A stretch of DNA of 64,000 nt from positions 1,075,001-1,139,000 of the forward strand of contig JACSYO010002005.1 of NCBI GenBank assembly GCA_016806645.1. The letters run 5' to 3'. The notes beneath the pieces were generated by a model. The model did not search any database. It saw nothing but the letters and a program-made list of their open reading frames with translations, and was not told where the DNA came from. The position numbers and the translations under genes are program-made. This document shows, piece after piece, positions 12,911 through 26,699 of the stretch (positions are counted from its first letter, which is position 1; every line of letters starts with the position of its first letter). The stretch comes from Ophiodon elongatus (lineage: Eukaryota > Chordata > Actinopteri > Perciformes > Hexagrammidae).

Positions 12911-12972
<62 letters not shown>
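12911..12972 (+). repeat. (CA)31 microsatellite at the e14 acceptor
   Basis: It reads (TG)31 in the trappc9 transcript and ends 7 nt before the AG/exon junction of e14, in the place of the polypyrimidine tract. Confidence 0.98.
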
Positions 12973-12973
<1 letters not shown>

Positions 12974-14935
12974 GGGATGGAGGCAAATTAAAAACCAACA
13001 AATGAAATTAAAAAAAAAAAAAAAACAGAATTACAAAGCATTTCGGGGTGCGATGATACCTGCTGGGATAAAAAGACGGCAAGACTTGCCAAGCTTGTGT
13101 TAACGTTTCTGGACGCAAATAGTTTTTGGACAAAGAAAACACAAAATGACTGCTGTGCCTCGTAATCAGCCAAAGGCAATTTGCACACATGAGCAGTTAG
13201 CTCGCTGCAGGCTGCGCGTCGCTGAGGAAGCCGCGCTACGACCGTGTTTCCTTTGCGATACGCTTACCAGGGCAACAAAGCTGCTGATTGGCCCCCGAGT
13301 CCTTTTGGCTGCTCGTCACTAGAGCCGCCTCGCAAATGTAATGCCTCCAAAGCCCCTTTTCTACCTGAGACGAAGGATTCAGCTGCATCCACTTCAGCCA
13401 GCAGCATCAGCTGAATGATACATCACCTGAATAAAAGCGCGCTCCGTCTGTGCAGGTGAGCCGCTCCTGCTCTCAGGGATCGCAGGAACAGCAAGCGGGC
13501 TGATTTTTAACAGAAGGGGAGATGCAAGTTCACAGTAGGAACAACAGTTTACACGTCCGCGCTTGATTCATAACCAAAGCCTCTAAAATCCTCTAAGTGG
13601 ATGTGAATGTAGGCGGCATTAAATAAAGATTTTGTGAATAACGCTGCACTTTAAATATTCATAAACTCCAGAGCTCCTTGCAGTGAATTAAAAGAGGGAG
13701 AGAGAGAAAGGGAGAGTGAGGCATTGGGGAAATGATGGAAAAGAAATGGGATTGGGGGAAGAAAAAAACCACTCGGATATGCAACACCAGGCCTTGCAAT
13801 CCAACAGGTAGACAGCCAGGATTGTGGATGACACATTATCATCGTCACACTACTAAACTAGGAGTCACAAGAAATGGCCGCCACAATGACTGTCGAGATG
13901 TCTTTCATGCATTATTTAAAATATTAGCCGGAGACATTCTTACTCTTGAAAATACAATGCGGGCATCACGTCAGCGCTTTCTTCGGAGGCCGATACAAAA
14001 CAACCTCTGTTTCAGACACGGTCTGTCTGTCGGGAACATTTAGGTTGGGTTTTAAGATTTTCGTCCTTTCTGGCCGTGACTCCGCTGCGTTTCTTTCTCC
14101 CGCAATAATCCACCTGTTGGGGAGTAAAGCGCAGAGGCTTTGCAGGAGAGCTGTAAGGTACGTAATGAAAAACTAAAATAGAAATAAATAACAGGCATCA
14201 GTCACAAATCAGGACCAATCACCGAAATTGCAGTCGGGTATTGTGCAACTTTGATTTCTCTACAATTGCACAAATAAATACTCAGATTGAAGATCTGTGA
14301 GCCGCCGAACATCCGATTTCTCACCGTGTCAAAAACTAATTTGGGTACAAAGGAGTCTGGGCGCGTCCAATTAAAGCAATCAACAGTGTTAACCGTCAAC
14401 AGTCGACACACAAGAGAAACAGCCGATAACTTCACTGTCAAACACGGATGACCTCATCGTCAGCGGCGGGGAGACCAGACACCGGTCCTGTGACAGGCCG
14501 GCTGCGGTCTCTGAGCGCACCATCAGCAGGCGTGGGCTTGATGTTGATGCACCAAAGAGAATCGCTGGAGTGACATTTGACCTTGAGAAATGCAAGCGAC
14601 ACCATCAGTCAAACTATTTACCCAGTACTCCACCCCTACTGACGAACAACCACCGTTGGGCGATATTGGAACATTCTGTGACAATTTCTTTTTTTCTTCT
14701 CCATGAAATGCCAGCGTCATTACAGTGAAGTGATGACTGTGGTTACGGTCAATAAAGAGATGAACGCTAATTGCGGGTCCGTGATGGGACACAGACTCTG
14801 CTCTCACGATCTGCATAAAAGTCAGACTGCATCGTCATTCACCACCAAAACCCGGGCGTTTGTATGAAGTCATTAGCATGAGGGCGTAAATCAGGAGGGT
14901 TATTGGGTTGAATCGTCTCGATCAAGAGAGTGAGT

Positions 14936-15035
<100 letters not shown>

Positions 15036-17884
15036 GGAAGGGGGTTTAGCCCCGGCTCTAGCAACAGGAGCCCAGGCTCACCTTTAAAATGGACCAGCTG
15101 TGGAATGACACACTCTGAGTTTTGGCCATTTCTTTTAACCGGCCGCATTAACAGGTCAAAATCCGTGCTGTCGGTTAACGGTCAAACAGTTTAATTGTTT
15201 ACATCGCAAATAACGAGGCGATTGATGTATTCAAATGAGAAAGACAGGCAGCTGACAGCCAGCTCTGCTCAAAATCAGTGAAGCAATAATAATCCTCTCT
15301 TTTCCTTTTTGCATGGACTGCACGGTGGGAAGTGTTTTGTCCTTATCCAGACATTTGATATGAATGCACATAAGTGTTGTGGAGAACAATTGAGCCGAGC
15401 TGATGTTGTATATCCACGGAGGAGCAATACGGTGGCAGTGATGAACAAAAGGTCTGATGGCAGCTTATTTTCTGCTATTCAGAGAGCAACTCCGCTTATG
15501 TAAATACCATAAAATAGATTACTGTATGAAGAACTTGTTTTGTTATCCAAGTTGTTTATGAATATTTTTCTTTTTGAGAAACCGATCTCCTATCTCATGG
15601 CATGATGGCTGTGCTGTACCAGGAAGAGAAATGATTGTTTGTTTTGCCGCAGATGTCTTCCTATTGTGACTTCATCTTTTATTCATTCACTTCCCACAGA
15701 AAATGCAGAGGGGCTTCAGAGAGGCTGCAACTGTGGCCTGTCGAAAGCCACGAGCGGGTTATAACTCTGGAGGCACGGGGACAGGTGGGGACAAGGCAAT
15801 ATGATGACATGGGATGGTACCTCCTGTGGCCATGGTGCTGCAGTTCGACACTACAGCCTCCGACATTAGGCCTTATAATGACCCACTGCTCCTGAAGGCA
15901 GACAAAGCATAGCACCACAACGAAACACCACATACATGACTGAGGTCATTAGTCCGCAGTATGGACGCTACCATGCCGAGACAATTTCTAAGAAGGGCAA
16001 AATAAAAAGACTGCATGATTAATAATGGTTGCAAGAAAGTCAATGTGAACAAGACAGGCAGCGCTTACGGTCTGTAGTCTTGTTTACTAGCGGTGCAACG
16101 GTTAACCTGTGATCCCTTTCACGCCATTTCCCACTAACAAACTGGTGTTGGTAACTGGTAACGGAATGTTCAGAGTGAATTTGCTCAATCACAAATCACT
16201 GTTGTTTGGATTGGGGGGAGCCAACGTCCTCGAGACTACAGCCAGTGACTTGACTTGAAAACACCCACGTCGGTATGTGTGAAGCACTTTTTTAAAGTCT
16301 GTTTTGATACAAGTGAAGAATTGAGCAATCATTGATTACAAATATCCTAAAAATAAGAGAGAAACTACCAATGATGATGGTTTACGATGGTGCGCGTAAC
16401 GACGGCTGCTCTGGAATTGTATAAGAAATTGAAAGAAGTTGGTCAAATTGAGGTGTTTTGCCAGAGTAGGCACAAGTATCGATACGCAAACGGCTGCTGA
16501 AGGGCACGTCTACGTCTACTTATGGTTAAATACGAGAGTTGAAATCAAGCGTGTGCATGTGCACCCAGTTTCACATTGATTGAGATGAGTATCAATTAAC
16601 AGTTAAAGGGGTTAAGGTGATGTTATCTCGAGAATGTCAAGCAAATCAAATTTAGAAGGATAATTGGAGTTAACTCAGTTCCAGCTGCCTGTATTCAGAG
16701 CGCTGTATCCATCCAGACACCACCTTTAAATAGTACCATGTTAAGTGGATGATTCCTCATCATTACTGGAATGAGGTGGCAAAACACCAGTAAAAATTAG
16801 ATTGACCGGATTAAAAATACATATTCATTAAGGTGTGGGAATTTCTTCAAGGATGAGGCCTATTTCAAGCAGGTTTCCTGCAAACGCAGTTGGTTTCAGA
16901 AGTTGGGACAACTCAAAAAGAAAAAGATGAATTTACATCGTCGGGGAACTGCATGATCAATTGCGCTGCAATGCAATTAGCAGGTTGGGTTGTACAATGC
17001 AGGCAACCACACTGTTCTTCCTCTGAGGCAATAAGTGCCGTCATGTTCACACTTGAGATCCTTTACAAAAGACTCCATCAACTTACAGATAGTTATTCAC
17101 AATGATGAAAACCTAGAACACGACAATTTATTCTCGTACTGCGTAACAGAGACCGGAAACTTAAGCTGCAAAATGGCTGCAGTGCAGAAGGAAGTACACT
17201 CCAATGTGTGCAACTCATCTCAGCCTCGAGAACAAACTGGGAACAACACCCTGCAAATACTGGTCATTTCAAAAAAGGATGCTCATCTACTAGCGGCTTG
17301 CTCGGGGTCACTCTGGTTAGCGTTAAACAGAAGGCACTCTGCCATCAACACTGTTTCTATGCGGACTACAAGTAAAATAAAGCTTTTAACAAGCTTTTCC
17401 TTCTCCTCTTCCTCCTACTCAACTCAGAATCTTCCCGAATACACACATCCTCCCTCACCATTGCTGTCTTGCCTTGGGGTGGTACATGGTGGACTGTTTA
17501 CCCGCCTTTAATGTAATCTTCTCAATTACCAACTGCTTACTACTGAAATCACATTTAGCCATTTCTTTTTGTAGTCAAAAATGTCTTTAATTTATTTTGA
17601 GTTTTTTTGTTGTTGTTTTTTTTTCTTATTAGAAGGAAAATTACATTGACTGTGTTGTAACTCTATTATGTTCATTCTGATTTAGTAAAAAATTGAAAAT
17701 TACCGAGGGAATAAGTGAGACTTTAAACCTGATTGTAATATCTTAAACTAATACATCTTAATGAGACATAGGTGGTGTTTTTCTTTACATTCAAAAACAT
17801 TTATGAAAAGTGTAACATTGTCTGCCATGAAACGTCTTAGCTGTGTCCACTCATTGTTTAAAAGGAAGAGCTTGCAAATGTGGA

Positions 17885-17963
17885 CACTTCATCATGTGGA
17901 CAATGGGAGCCAACCTCGTGGGTCAAGGACGACCCACTCTACCCACTGAGCTACAGCCGCCCC
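17885..17963 (-). mobile_element. tRNA-derived SINE, head fragment
   Basis: On the minus strand it begins GGGGCGGCTGTAGCTCAGTG at 17963, continues with GGTAGAGTGGGTCGTCC (A-box region) and has a degenerate B box GGTTGGCTCCC. The GATGAAGTGTCC block then matches the copy near 38.0 kb. The tail is missing. Confidence 0.7.
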
Positions 17964-20900
17964 AAAGTCAACACTAGAAACAGACATCTGTTCAAACACA
18001 TGCAATTCTCAATTGACCCTTCGCCAAGTCCCACCCTCGAACACGGACCAGCCAATCATAGCGCAGCATCGGCCAGGTCCGACCAGGGTCCGACAACTAT
18101 CTGGCTCCGCTCCACAGAACCTCGTGCAATCGTTCCAGCTTTTCTTTATTTTGAGGCTGGTTTTGTGGATTTGAACTTAGTCGTGGTTAAACGTTGCGTA
18201 ATAGTGATACTTGTTACCCAGAGAGGTTGGAAGCAGATATACGTTTCTAAAATGTTACATTTCTACATAGAAACCTGCGGCGCTAACATTAGCAGAGGAG
18301 GTTATCCCATCATTAACTAACGCTAGCATTTCTACGCTAGCTACTGAAGCTATACTGAATGTATACACATGCTGCTTTTGTCTTTTAATGTTTGTAACAG
18401 TGAATAAAGACCTACGGCTTTACAGGAACGGTGTTGTTCTTTAATTTAATTTTATTCTGTCTTGATCGCAAAGTGATGTGGTGGTTCACTTTTACACTGT
18501 GATCTGAAGTCTTTAGCTTCAATCTTATTACATCTTATGTTTTTAACCCATTTGACATCCTGGATATATCCTTCAAACACATAATGTAGACACTTCTATC
18601 TGCTTCTCTCTGAAATAGTTTTTTTGTCGCTCCAAAAATTTGATAAGATTTATTCAAGGAGTGCAGTTAGTGATAGTGTGGGCCCCATGGTAGCAAGGAG
18701 AAATGTCTTCATTTCTTAAATAACCTTTGAGGTAAGCGTGCATCCTGGATATGTCGTCACTAAATACAACCACTTAAGCATCAAACACTATCCACAGACA
18801 GCCTTTAGAACCAAAGTGAAACCCAGATTAAATTTAAAAAGCATGACTCCTGTGACACACTCCAGACGGAAGCTGGTCTGACATTAAAATGGCCTTCAAA
18901 GGTCTCTGAGCTCAGATGTGGTATATTTAATTGCTTACAGGGGTTCTTTCTTTGTACCGTAATGAAGCCTACTGGAAGCGCACACCTAAGCAAATGGCAG
19001 TGTCAATAAGGAGGGAATCTTGACTGCTGTCACTATGCCACAATTAGATGAAAATACACAGTGCTTGATCGCTGCTCATACATCCAACATTACAAAACAA
19101 GATGTAGACCTTACAAAAGATCGTTATACTTTATAACAATCACTGCTGTATCATCTTCATATGTTCATGTGGTTCATTATAATGATGAAGCGAAGTATGC
19201 ATTAATAACAATTCTATTTTATTACTTTTAAGACTGGTTTTATGCGCATCAGAGATCCAAAACAGCCAGAACAATACTGACTGCAAAGGTAGAGGGAGGT
19301 CAAATAGTGATGATAACATTGTCGTAGCTTCCAGACACTGCTGCTAAGTTCCCTCAAGGACAACATCCGAGAGAGACAAGAGAGAAAATAAAGTTATTTA
19401 AGTTTTTGGGGCTATTTTTATGCATCAATACATACATATAACCCATATACTTAATTGCTAATGTCATAATCTAATGGTGATCATTTTAATAGGGTCACTA
19501 TGTTTTTATGTGTACTTCATCCAAGTCTTTATACGCAAGAGTCAGTTATTTCACTTTGTACGTGTACTAATAAAAGTTATAGGATAGTATGAAGCCGTTT
19601 ATTAATTAGAGGTGGGTATCATTTCCAGTAACGAGTAAAATGTCCCACAGCAATGAGTATTGGAGACTGCAAAGATTTAAATAATATTTAGCTAAACCTT
19701 TATCTCAGGCTCAAGATGAGGTATCAATAAGCACTGTTTTGGTATGTGTACCATGTTAGTAAAAGACAACATAATTCGGTTCATTGATATCCGCTCTTAA
19801 ATATGTAAATGAGATCATGGGACCAAAGAAACAGGCTTAGCGAATAAGTCATGGCGTACATATAAAGTGTGACTTAAATATACTCGTCGCTGGAGAGAAA
19901 AAAAATTGGCAGCAACCAAAAACTTCAGAAATATTCATTTATTTTTGGGTTTTAACTAATTACTTTTAGTGAACTATTTTTTGGTAGTTGAATTTTAACA
20001 TATCTAACCAACCCTTGGGAACCGGATTAACGTTCCCACATTTGTGTACAGAACCACTGAGTTGGAGCATTTACTTATATACTTTGTATTTTTTTTATGT
20101 TTTACACTTAATTAGTCAATTTAAATGGCTTTATGCTTGCTTAGTTTTGTAGTAATTAATTGAAGTATATAGTAAAAGTTAGAGTGAAGTCTAATATTAT
20201 ATATAATATTTTCCGAATAGAATGATTCAAGGATATTCATTGAAGTTTAAGGTGTTTGCCAAAAGTCTTTGAAGGAACGCTGAGATGGTGCGTTGCGTTT
20301 TCAGGTCTAGAGAAGTCAGTTCTTTTTGCTTGTTCATCCAACTCAAAAAATAGCATTGCCTCGGAGGCAAAGCTGTGTTTGCATCCTGAATCATTTCCAA
20401 CCACCACAACAACTGCTCCATTTCAAAAGAGAACTCCTGTTAACTGGAGAGACTACAAATGTACCCTGTCCGGCCAGCAGGGAGCAGAGTGTGCTAGAGG
20501 CAGGGTGGCTCTGAGAGCTAGACAGTGAGTCACTGGATGAGTGTCAAATCCCAGGCTATTGTAATTAGAGTTCTGTACTAGTTAGCACTGACAGGCAAAT
20601 TCTTATCCACTTTGAGCAAGAGCTTGATGGGGCTTTTGTACAGAAGTTCCCAGGCAACAAGCAAGACACAGTAATTCTCTCACCTCGCTTTCATTGGGTC
20701 GTTAAATCTACAACAGGGCTCAGCAAAGATTCTCTAAACTAGAGAAAGAGAATGCATGAAAAGTGAGAAAAATACACAACTGAGCAGTGTAAGCCTGACA
20801 GAAGCAGGCCGGTGAGACAGGATCTACGAGTGTTAACCCTTGGACGGAGGATATGTTAGTGTAGCTTGTCTTCAATTAAACACAGAACCCTTTGGCTATT

Positions 20901-22599
20901 TGGGAAAAGTCAGATCCATTCCATTCTGGCCTCCGGCCACTCCTCCTTTGCTCATCACAGTGTGATCGAACTCCTGCTGAGAGCAAAGGTATGGTTAGAA
21001 AGTGGTTGAAACAAAAACAAAAAGCTGATTTTTCTTGGTTTTATTCTGAATCTACTGCGTTTAAAAAGGTGGAATAAGAGGAAATACAGAACTATTTCAT
21101 CGTATGTTCCAATAGTTTGAGATTAGCAGGTCGATTTGTTAAAATGGTTCCTGACAAAGTGCATATAGCGATACATATACAGGCTTCACAGGTAGGGTAT
21201 GTATAACTGTTAAAAAGACAGGTGTATTTGTATAGCCAAACAACTGTTTTGATTCTGTATTACTGTATAATAACATAAATTAGAAACACTGGACATTCAG
21301 CTTGAATTGTACGCTTCAGTCAAACACGTTGTCTCTCAATTACATAAAACAAAAACTTTTGAAAATAATATTACATACCAATGGTGTTACCCTCAACTGG
21401 TGCCTTACCAATACTAGACATCAGTATGGGCAATATTATCAGCTGCTTGTAGCTTCTCACTGACTGGTATTGGCATATGTATCATCCGATACAGTTGTTT
21501 AATATTGTGATTTAATACTATTACTTATATAAAAGTGGATTTTATTTTATTATTTTTTTCAAACTAGCTGAGCTACTCTGCAATCTTTCCATGTACCACC
21601 TGATATGTGCAGAGGCCGGCGAGCACTGAACAGTTTATTTTCAACTGTAGAATTTGTACATATCTTGTTCCCCGAAGAAATTAGTTAAAACAAAATAAAA
21701 TATAAATATAAAATTGGCCAATGCTTGTTATCAGATTGTTATCTGATGAATATCATCCTCGTGAATATAGTCACTCCATAGTGGTATCAGTTGGTGTCAG
21801 CCATATGCAGAGTTTGGCTTTTGTAAATTTCTAGATTCACAAAAATGTTAATATACAGTAATAATATAATTACAGTGTCAGTATTTAGAATTGTCTGTGG
21901 ACCAAAGGAAGTCTACATTTCTGAGTAAATTAACCACTAAGGGTAAAGTACAGAGGTAGTATACAATGCCAACATTATTATAATGCTGAATGACACGACA
22001 TCCATTGAAATTCTGTCACAGAGAGGTTTAAAATTCATTGGATAGACTTATTTTGTAATTACTGTTTATCACCTGGCTGGACTGCTGACCACAGGTAGCA
22101 CTGGGCAAGGGGTTTTCAAAGCATGATTTCTCCTTTATCTCATCATCAATAAAATATAATAGAGTGCAATGTTTGGAAATGTTGCTGCCTATTTTAGTAG
22201 CGCAGCTGCTTTTTTCACACAGAGAGTGAGACAAAGACAAAAAAGAAAGCGAGGGAGACAGAGACAGCACGTCAGAGTGAGGGGGACTGCAGAGATCTGA
22301 GGACCTGAGCAGGTGTTGAACAAAGACATGGAACACAGAGTGAAAAGCCACGGGGGCATGAAAGATGTGGAACGAAAGGCAACAGGTAGTGGCCTTCTGT
22401 TGTACTGCGGACACAGGGACTGCGGCAGGATGGACTCAGCGGGTGACTGTCCTGACTAAAACAGCCCTGATAACACATACTATATGTACACACATCAATG
22501 GTTTCAAAACAGCATGTGTTTTGCAGGTTTTCCCACATGCTATACATGCTAATTTTCCACATAGTGTCATTCCCTTCTTCTTTGAGCCCCTTGAGTACG

Positions 22600-23222
22600 G
22601 TTCTGTATCAAAGGCACTGCACACAGCTGGCTCCTGGTCTACCCAAATAACAGATCATACTTCATCTCCCTACGCAACTCTGTCACATCCACAGTCACAC
22701 AAGGTGTACCCCAAAGGTCTGTACTCGGCCCTCTTCAACATTTAAATCGTTCCTCTCGGTCAGATTATCCACTGCTATGCGGACGACACCCAGATATACC
22801 TCAGTACTCTCCCACATCGACTGCTGCCTGTCTACAAAGAAAGTCTGGGTGCAAGAACATTTTCTCAAACTCAGTTACAAAACTGAACTCCTCCTCATCG
22901 GCTCCGAGTCCATCCTCAGCAAAATCGAAGACCCCATAGTCACCATTGATGGTACCACTGACTCCCCTTCCTCCCAGGCACACAGCCATGTTGTGGTCCT
23001 CGACCTCACCCTCGCCCTCAACCCCCATATCCACCAAATTGTCAAATCCTCCTTCTATCGCCTTTGCAATATTGTTAAGATCTGGCCCTCTCTCACACGC
23101 ACTGGTACTGAAACAGTGATCCACGCCTCCATTTCTTCATGCCTCCATTATTGTGACTCACTTCTCTCCGGCACCAGTGCTAGCTCCATCAACAGACTCT
23201 GACTGGTCCAGAACTTCCAGTT
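22600..23222 (+). mobile_element. L2-like (non-LTR) LINE reverse-transcriptase fragment, frameshifted
   Basis: A degenerate piece of a reverse-transcriptase ORF lies in the middle of the e13-e14 intron, antisense to trappc9. From left to right I can read an R-S-Y-F-I-S-L-R-N-S-V-T block, the G-V-P-Q turn (about 22703), the catalytic YADD at 22776-22787, then L-T-L-A-L-N-P-H-I, I-H-A-S-I-S-S and L-V-Q-N-F blocks. This order is that of L2/CR1-clade elements. The blocks sit in three different frames, so the copy is dead. It lacks the endonuclease part and a recognisable 3' tail. Confidence 0.85.
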
Positions 23223-23308
23223 TGTTTAGTAATTAAAATCTGAGATGAGAAATATTCAGAAAAAGTAGGATTGAAAGACGAGGTTTAGTCAATAGCCAGG
23301 GTACTAAC

Positions 23309-23472
23309 CTTTGGTGCTGACAATCTTAGAGGTGAGCTCCAGAGTCTCGATGTCCTCAGATCCAATGTTCTCCAAGGTGATGATCAGCTGCTGGGTTTCT
23401 CCGTTAAAAAGTTGGACGGACACAGTGCTGGACAGTTCCTCCTTGGACGTTGGCTGAGACGTGTGGGCTGAC
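23309..23472 (-). CDS. trappc9: trappc9 exon e13 (residues 509-563 of the fragment)
   Basis: The exon completes the split Arg codon and encodes RSAHTSQPTSKEELSSTVSV, then QLFNGETQQLIITLENIGSE and DIETLELTSKIVSTK. It ends with one base of a Glu codon at GTTAGT; the acceptor is CTAAACAG. Length 164 nt, phase 2 to 1. The Q-L-x-N-G-E-x-Q-Q-L-I-I-x-L-E-N-I-G block is the conserved core. The Ser/Thr-rich start is a variable linker. Confidence 0.95.
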
Positions 23473-25640
23473 CTGTTTAGGTTTGTGGAGGAGGGAGAAC
23501 TTTTCAGTGATGATTCAAAGTCAAATGTGCTCATTTTATTGAGGGGTCAATACGAATTAAGAAAATAACCCAAGAGATATAAGGCCTGTCATGCCGAAGG
23601 CAAGTTTGACGTGGCTTGATATGATGCAAACAGTTCCATTATACTTCCATCATAATTTTCAGAACAGTTCTAAAGGCATAAATCAACTATAGATGTGTGA
23701 AGACTGATCCTCCTTTACATGCTCCCTGACATTTTAATGAAAATGATAAATGCTTCTTGGAATCTCATTAGCTGGAGCGTCATTTGTTGATGGCTTTTTT
23801 CACGCAGTGGGGACTCTTGGTGAAGGATTTGTGGATTTTGCTATCAAACCTCATTTGGGTGGTAGTTAAAAAATGTAACATGTATGTGATTGAATTTATG
23901 GATAACCAGATCATCTCAGAGAGATATGAAAAGATATCCCTCACCAATGGCCACAGGCCTCGTTTCATGTTATGAATCAGTGGATTGCGCACAGCATTGA
24001 CGAAGGACTCACTCTGCACACACTGGGTGGATGATAAAATGTTTGTTTTGCAGTACAGCGTACACAGCGTACAGCATATAGACCTCTGCCACAATGAATG
24101 TAATAGTAATTTAAAAGAGTAAATCCACACTGAGTCACATAAGGCAGAGAACTGCTCATCCACTTTTCAAAAATGTGTGTCTTGTTGTATTTATGGCGGA
24201 ATTACAGTCAGTGACATCATAGCAAAGTATTTTAATCAGCTGTCAAAAGCAAACCGCCTGCAGCTGATGCTCTGCGTTTCAAAGAGCTGTTGGCATCTGT
24301 TTTTGCAAAGTAATGCAAATACTGGAGCACAAGGGGATGTACAAGATTATGAAAGATCAATGCAGATGTTTTCTACGACTTTAGCATACCTCATTACACA
24401 TGCACATGTGCATAACTTTACATGCAACAAAAACTCTGCCTGAGGCTAGAATTACAATGCCAGTCATCAACAACTGCTTATGTGGGTTTTTTTTCCGAGC
24501 AGTAGAGACCATAAGGTCAACACGAAAATAACTCCGCAAAAATGTTACTGACATTTCAAATGCATTATGGAAGTGATAATACGGTTACATTACGGTAGAC
24601 CTATGCTCTTTATAAATGTTACAAATAATTAAAGCTAATATTTTAACACTGATGTTTTTGTAATGTGTAAAAAAAGAGAAACTGTAAGAAAGCAGCTTTG
24701 CGCTGGAGGGGAAAAGATATTGAATAAGTCAATGAGGCACCTCTTCAACTGAGGTCAACGCTGAAGGTCTACTTGTGGACCCAGTAAGAGCACCTGAGAG
24801 ACCACATAAAATATCACATTTGTATTCTATTTGCTTCATGTATCCTGCAACGGTATTCTTCCAACGCTGGAGAATAAAAAGATTTTCCACATCAAAAGCT
24901 GCTGAAGTGCTGTACTTACAGGCATGACCTAAATAGTGGATTTTTCAGCAGCTCCGCTGTCAGAATGATTTACAACACTCCAGCAGGGCGCTTTACAAGT
25001 AGTAATTTAACCCATGCTTTCTCCTCTTAGGTTTCCTACTTTAACCGCATTGAAAATGTCATCTCACCTGACAGGATGTACATGGAAACAAATCAACCTG
25101 CTACTCTGACGTTGGACTTGGCCAACAACTGCAGGCATTTCTGGCATCGGAGAAATGCTCCGTTACCAATGTCATCGGTTTTGTTACAAGTTATCCAGCC
25201 AAGGTTTGGTTCGTCCTGTATTTTAAGTGTTTCGATGCTCAAGAGCCCGGGCAGTGATTGAGTTAAATGTGCAATATGTACTTGTTAATCACCATTTAAA
25301 CTCTAATTATGTGCAGAACGGCGATGCTAACTATTATAAGCATTAATTACCAGTTCAAGTCACAGACGCTTCCAAATCAGAAGTGTTTTAACATTTTCAC
25401 TCTAAATATATTATCACTTGTTGTCACTGGCATTGTTTTCATTCACAAAACTTGAAATCTAAAAGTGCTTTTTTAGATTTCAACTTGCTTCAAATCGTAC
25501 TTATACTCTTTAGAAGTCTATTTTTTTGTCCACAGTTAATCTTAGAGTTGGGTTAATGTTTGAAAGAGTGCACGGTTAGAATCTGGTTTCTGAATAAAAA
25601 GGGTTGGGTCCAGAAACCTGGTCCTGACCTGAGTTTTAAA

Positions 25641-25872
25641 AAAGGTTCAGTGTGTAGGATTTAGTGGCATCTAGCAGTGAGGTTCTGGAATGCAACCAAC
25701 TGAACGCCCCTCCGCTACCTTGAGGTAACGTAAAAACACAAGAGTGGTTTGTGCGTTATGAGCTAGTGTAGAAACACGGCGGTGCAAAATGGCGAACTCC
25801 AAAAAGCATAGTTATGAATGCGGGATCATTTCTGCTAATAGATCCCCCTAAATCCTACACACTTGACCTTTA
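25641..25872. mobile_element. Inverted-repeat DNA element with GTGTAGGATTTAG ends, about 232 bp
   Basis: The left end AAAGGTTCAGTGTGTAGGAT is matched in inverse orientation by the right end, where the reverse complement reads AAAGGTCAAGTGTGTAGGAT. The interior has the ATGGCG and AATAGATCCCCCTAAATCC words I associate with a widespread fish MITE. It is a non-autonomous DNA transposon by structure. Confidence 0.8.
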
Positions 25873-26699
25873 GGTGTGACACTGCTAGCTTGTTTGAAAT
25901 CACTCTTGGCATAAAGAAATGAGTTTCCATACGATTACACCAGGGATTCTTTGACTTTTAAGCTACTCCCCCATATAGACTTCTCTTTTTAATCAGAACG
26001 ACACTTGGATGTGAGTCAATGCATAAACATTTCAAAAAGGAGACCAAATAATTACAAAGAAACATGACAAACGCCGCACGAATCATGTTGATGACATTGA
26101 AACCTACAATCCTGTAGCACAACTATAGTTGCACACGCAGGCCTCGTGTGAGACACAACAACTAAAAGTCTGTATAGTTTCAAATTAAACACAATTTTGG
26201 TCAAGGGTTAATACCTGGTTATTAATTTATCAAATGAGTTTGAAGTACGCTGATTATCCTTTTTCCGTTTCTTTTCTCTGTATGAAAAAAGGTCAAATAG
26301 GCCAGTGACACTGCTGAACATTTATCTTCTTTTTTTTTTTTACACACACGTTATAAAATTGAGTATCAACACTATCTAAATCTGTGAGTAGTAGGACAGT
26401 GACACACACTCTTCATTGTTTTGGCTCTGCACTCCAGCACAATGGATGTGAAATGAAACAATAACTGTGAGGTCAAAGTGCTGACTTTCAGCTATAACGG
26501 GGTCTGAGGGTGGTCACATCAATTGTGGGTGAACAGTGTAGGACTCGTTGACCTTTCATATTTTTACGTCAGTCACCTGACCTCAGTTCAATTGAGCCTG
26601 TGTTTCATTTACTGAAGACCAGAATGAGGCCAAAAGGTCGCAACAGGAGCAAGTGACTGCAAAGGTTTTGCAAAGAAAAACGAAATATTTCTTTTTCTA

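Noticed and set aside
17035..17511. Open frame of 158 codons on the plus strand
   Set aside because: The composition is that of noncoding DNA, with no motif or similarity I recognise and no splice or promoter context.
22600..23222. Functional LINE or domesticated reverse transcriptase
   Set aside because: At least two frame changes and no endonuclease or 5' part; it is a dead fragment.
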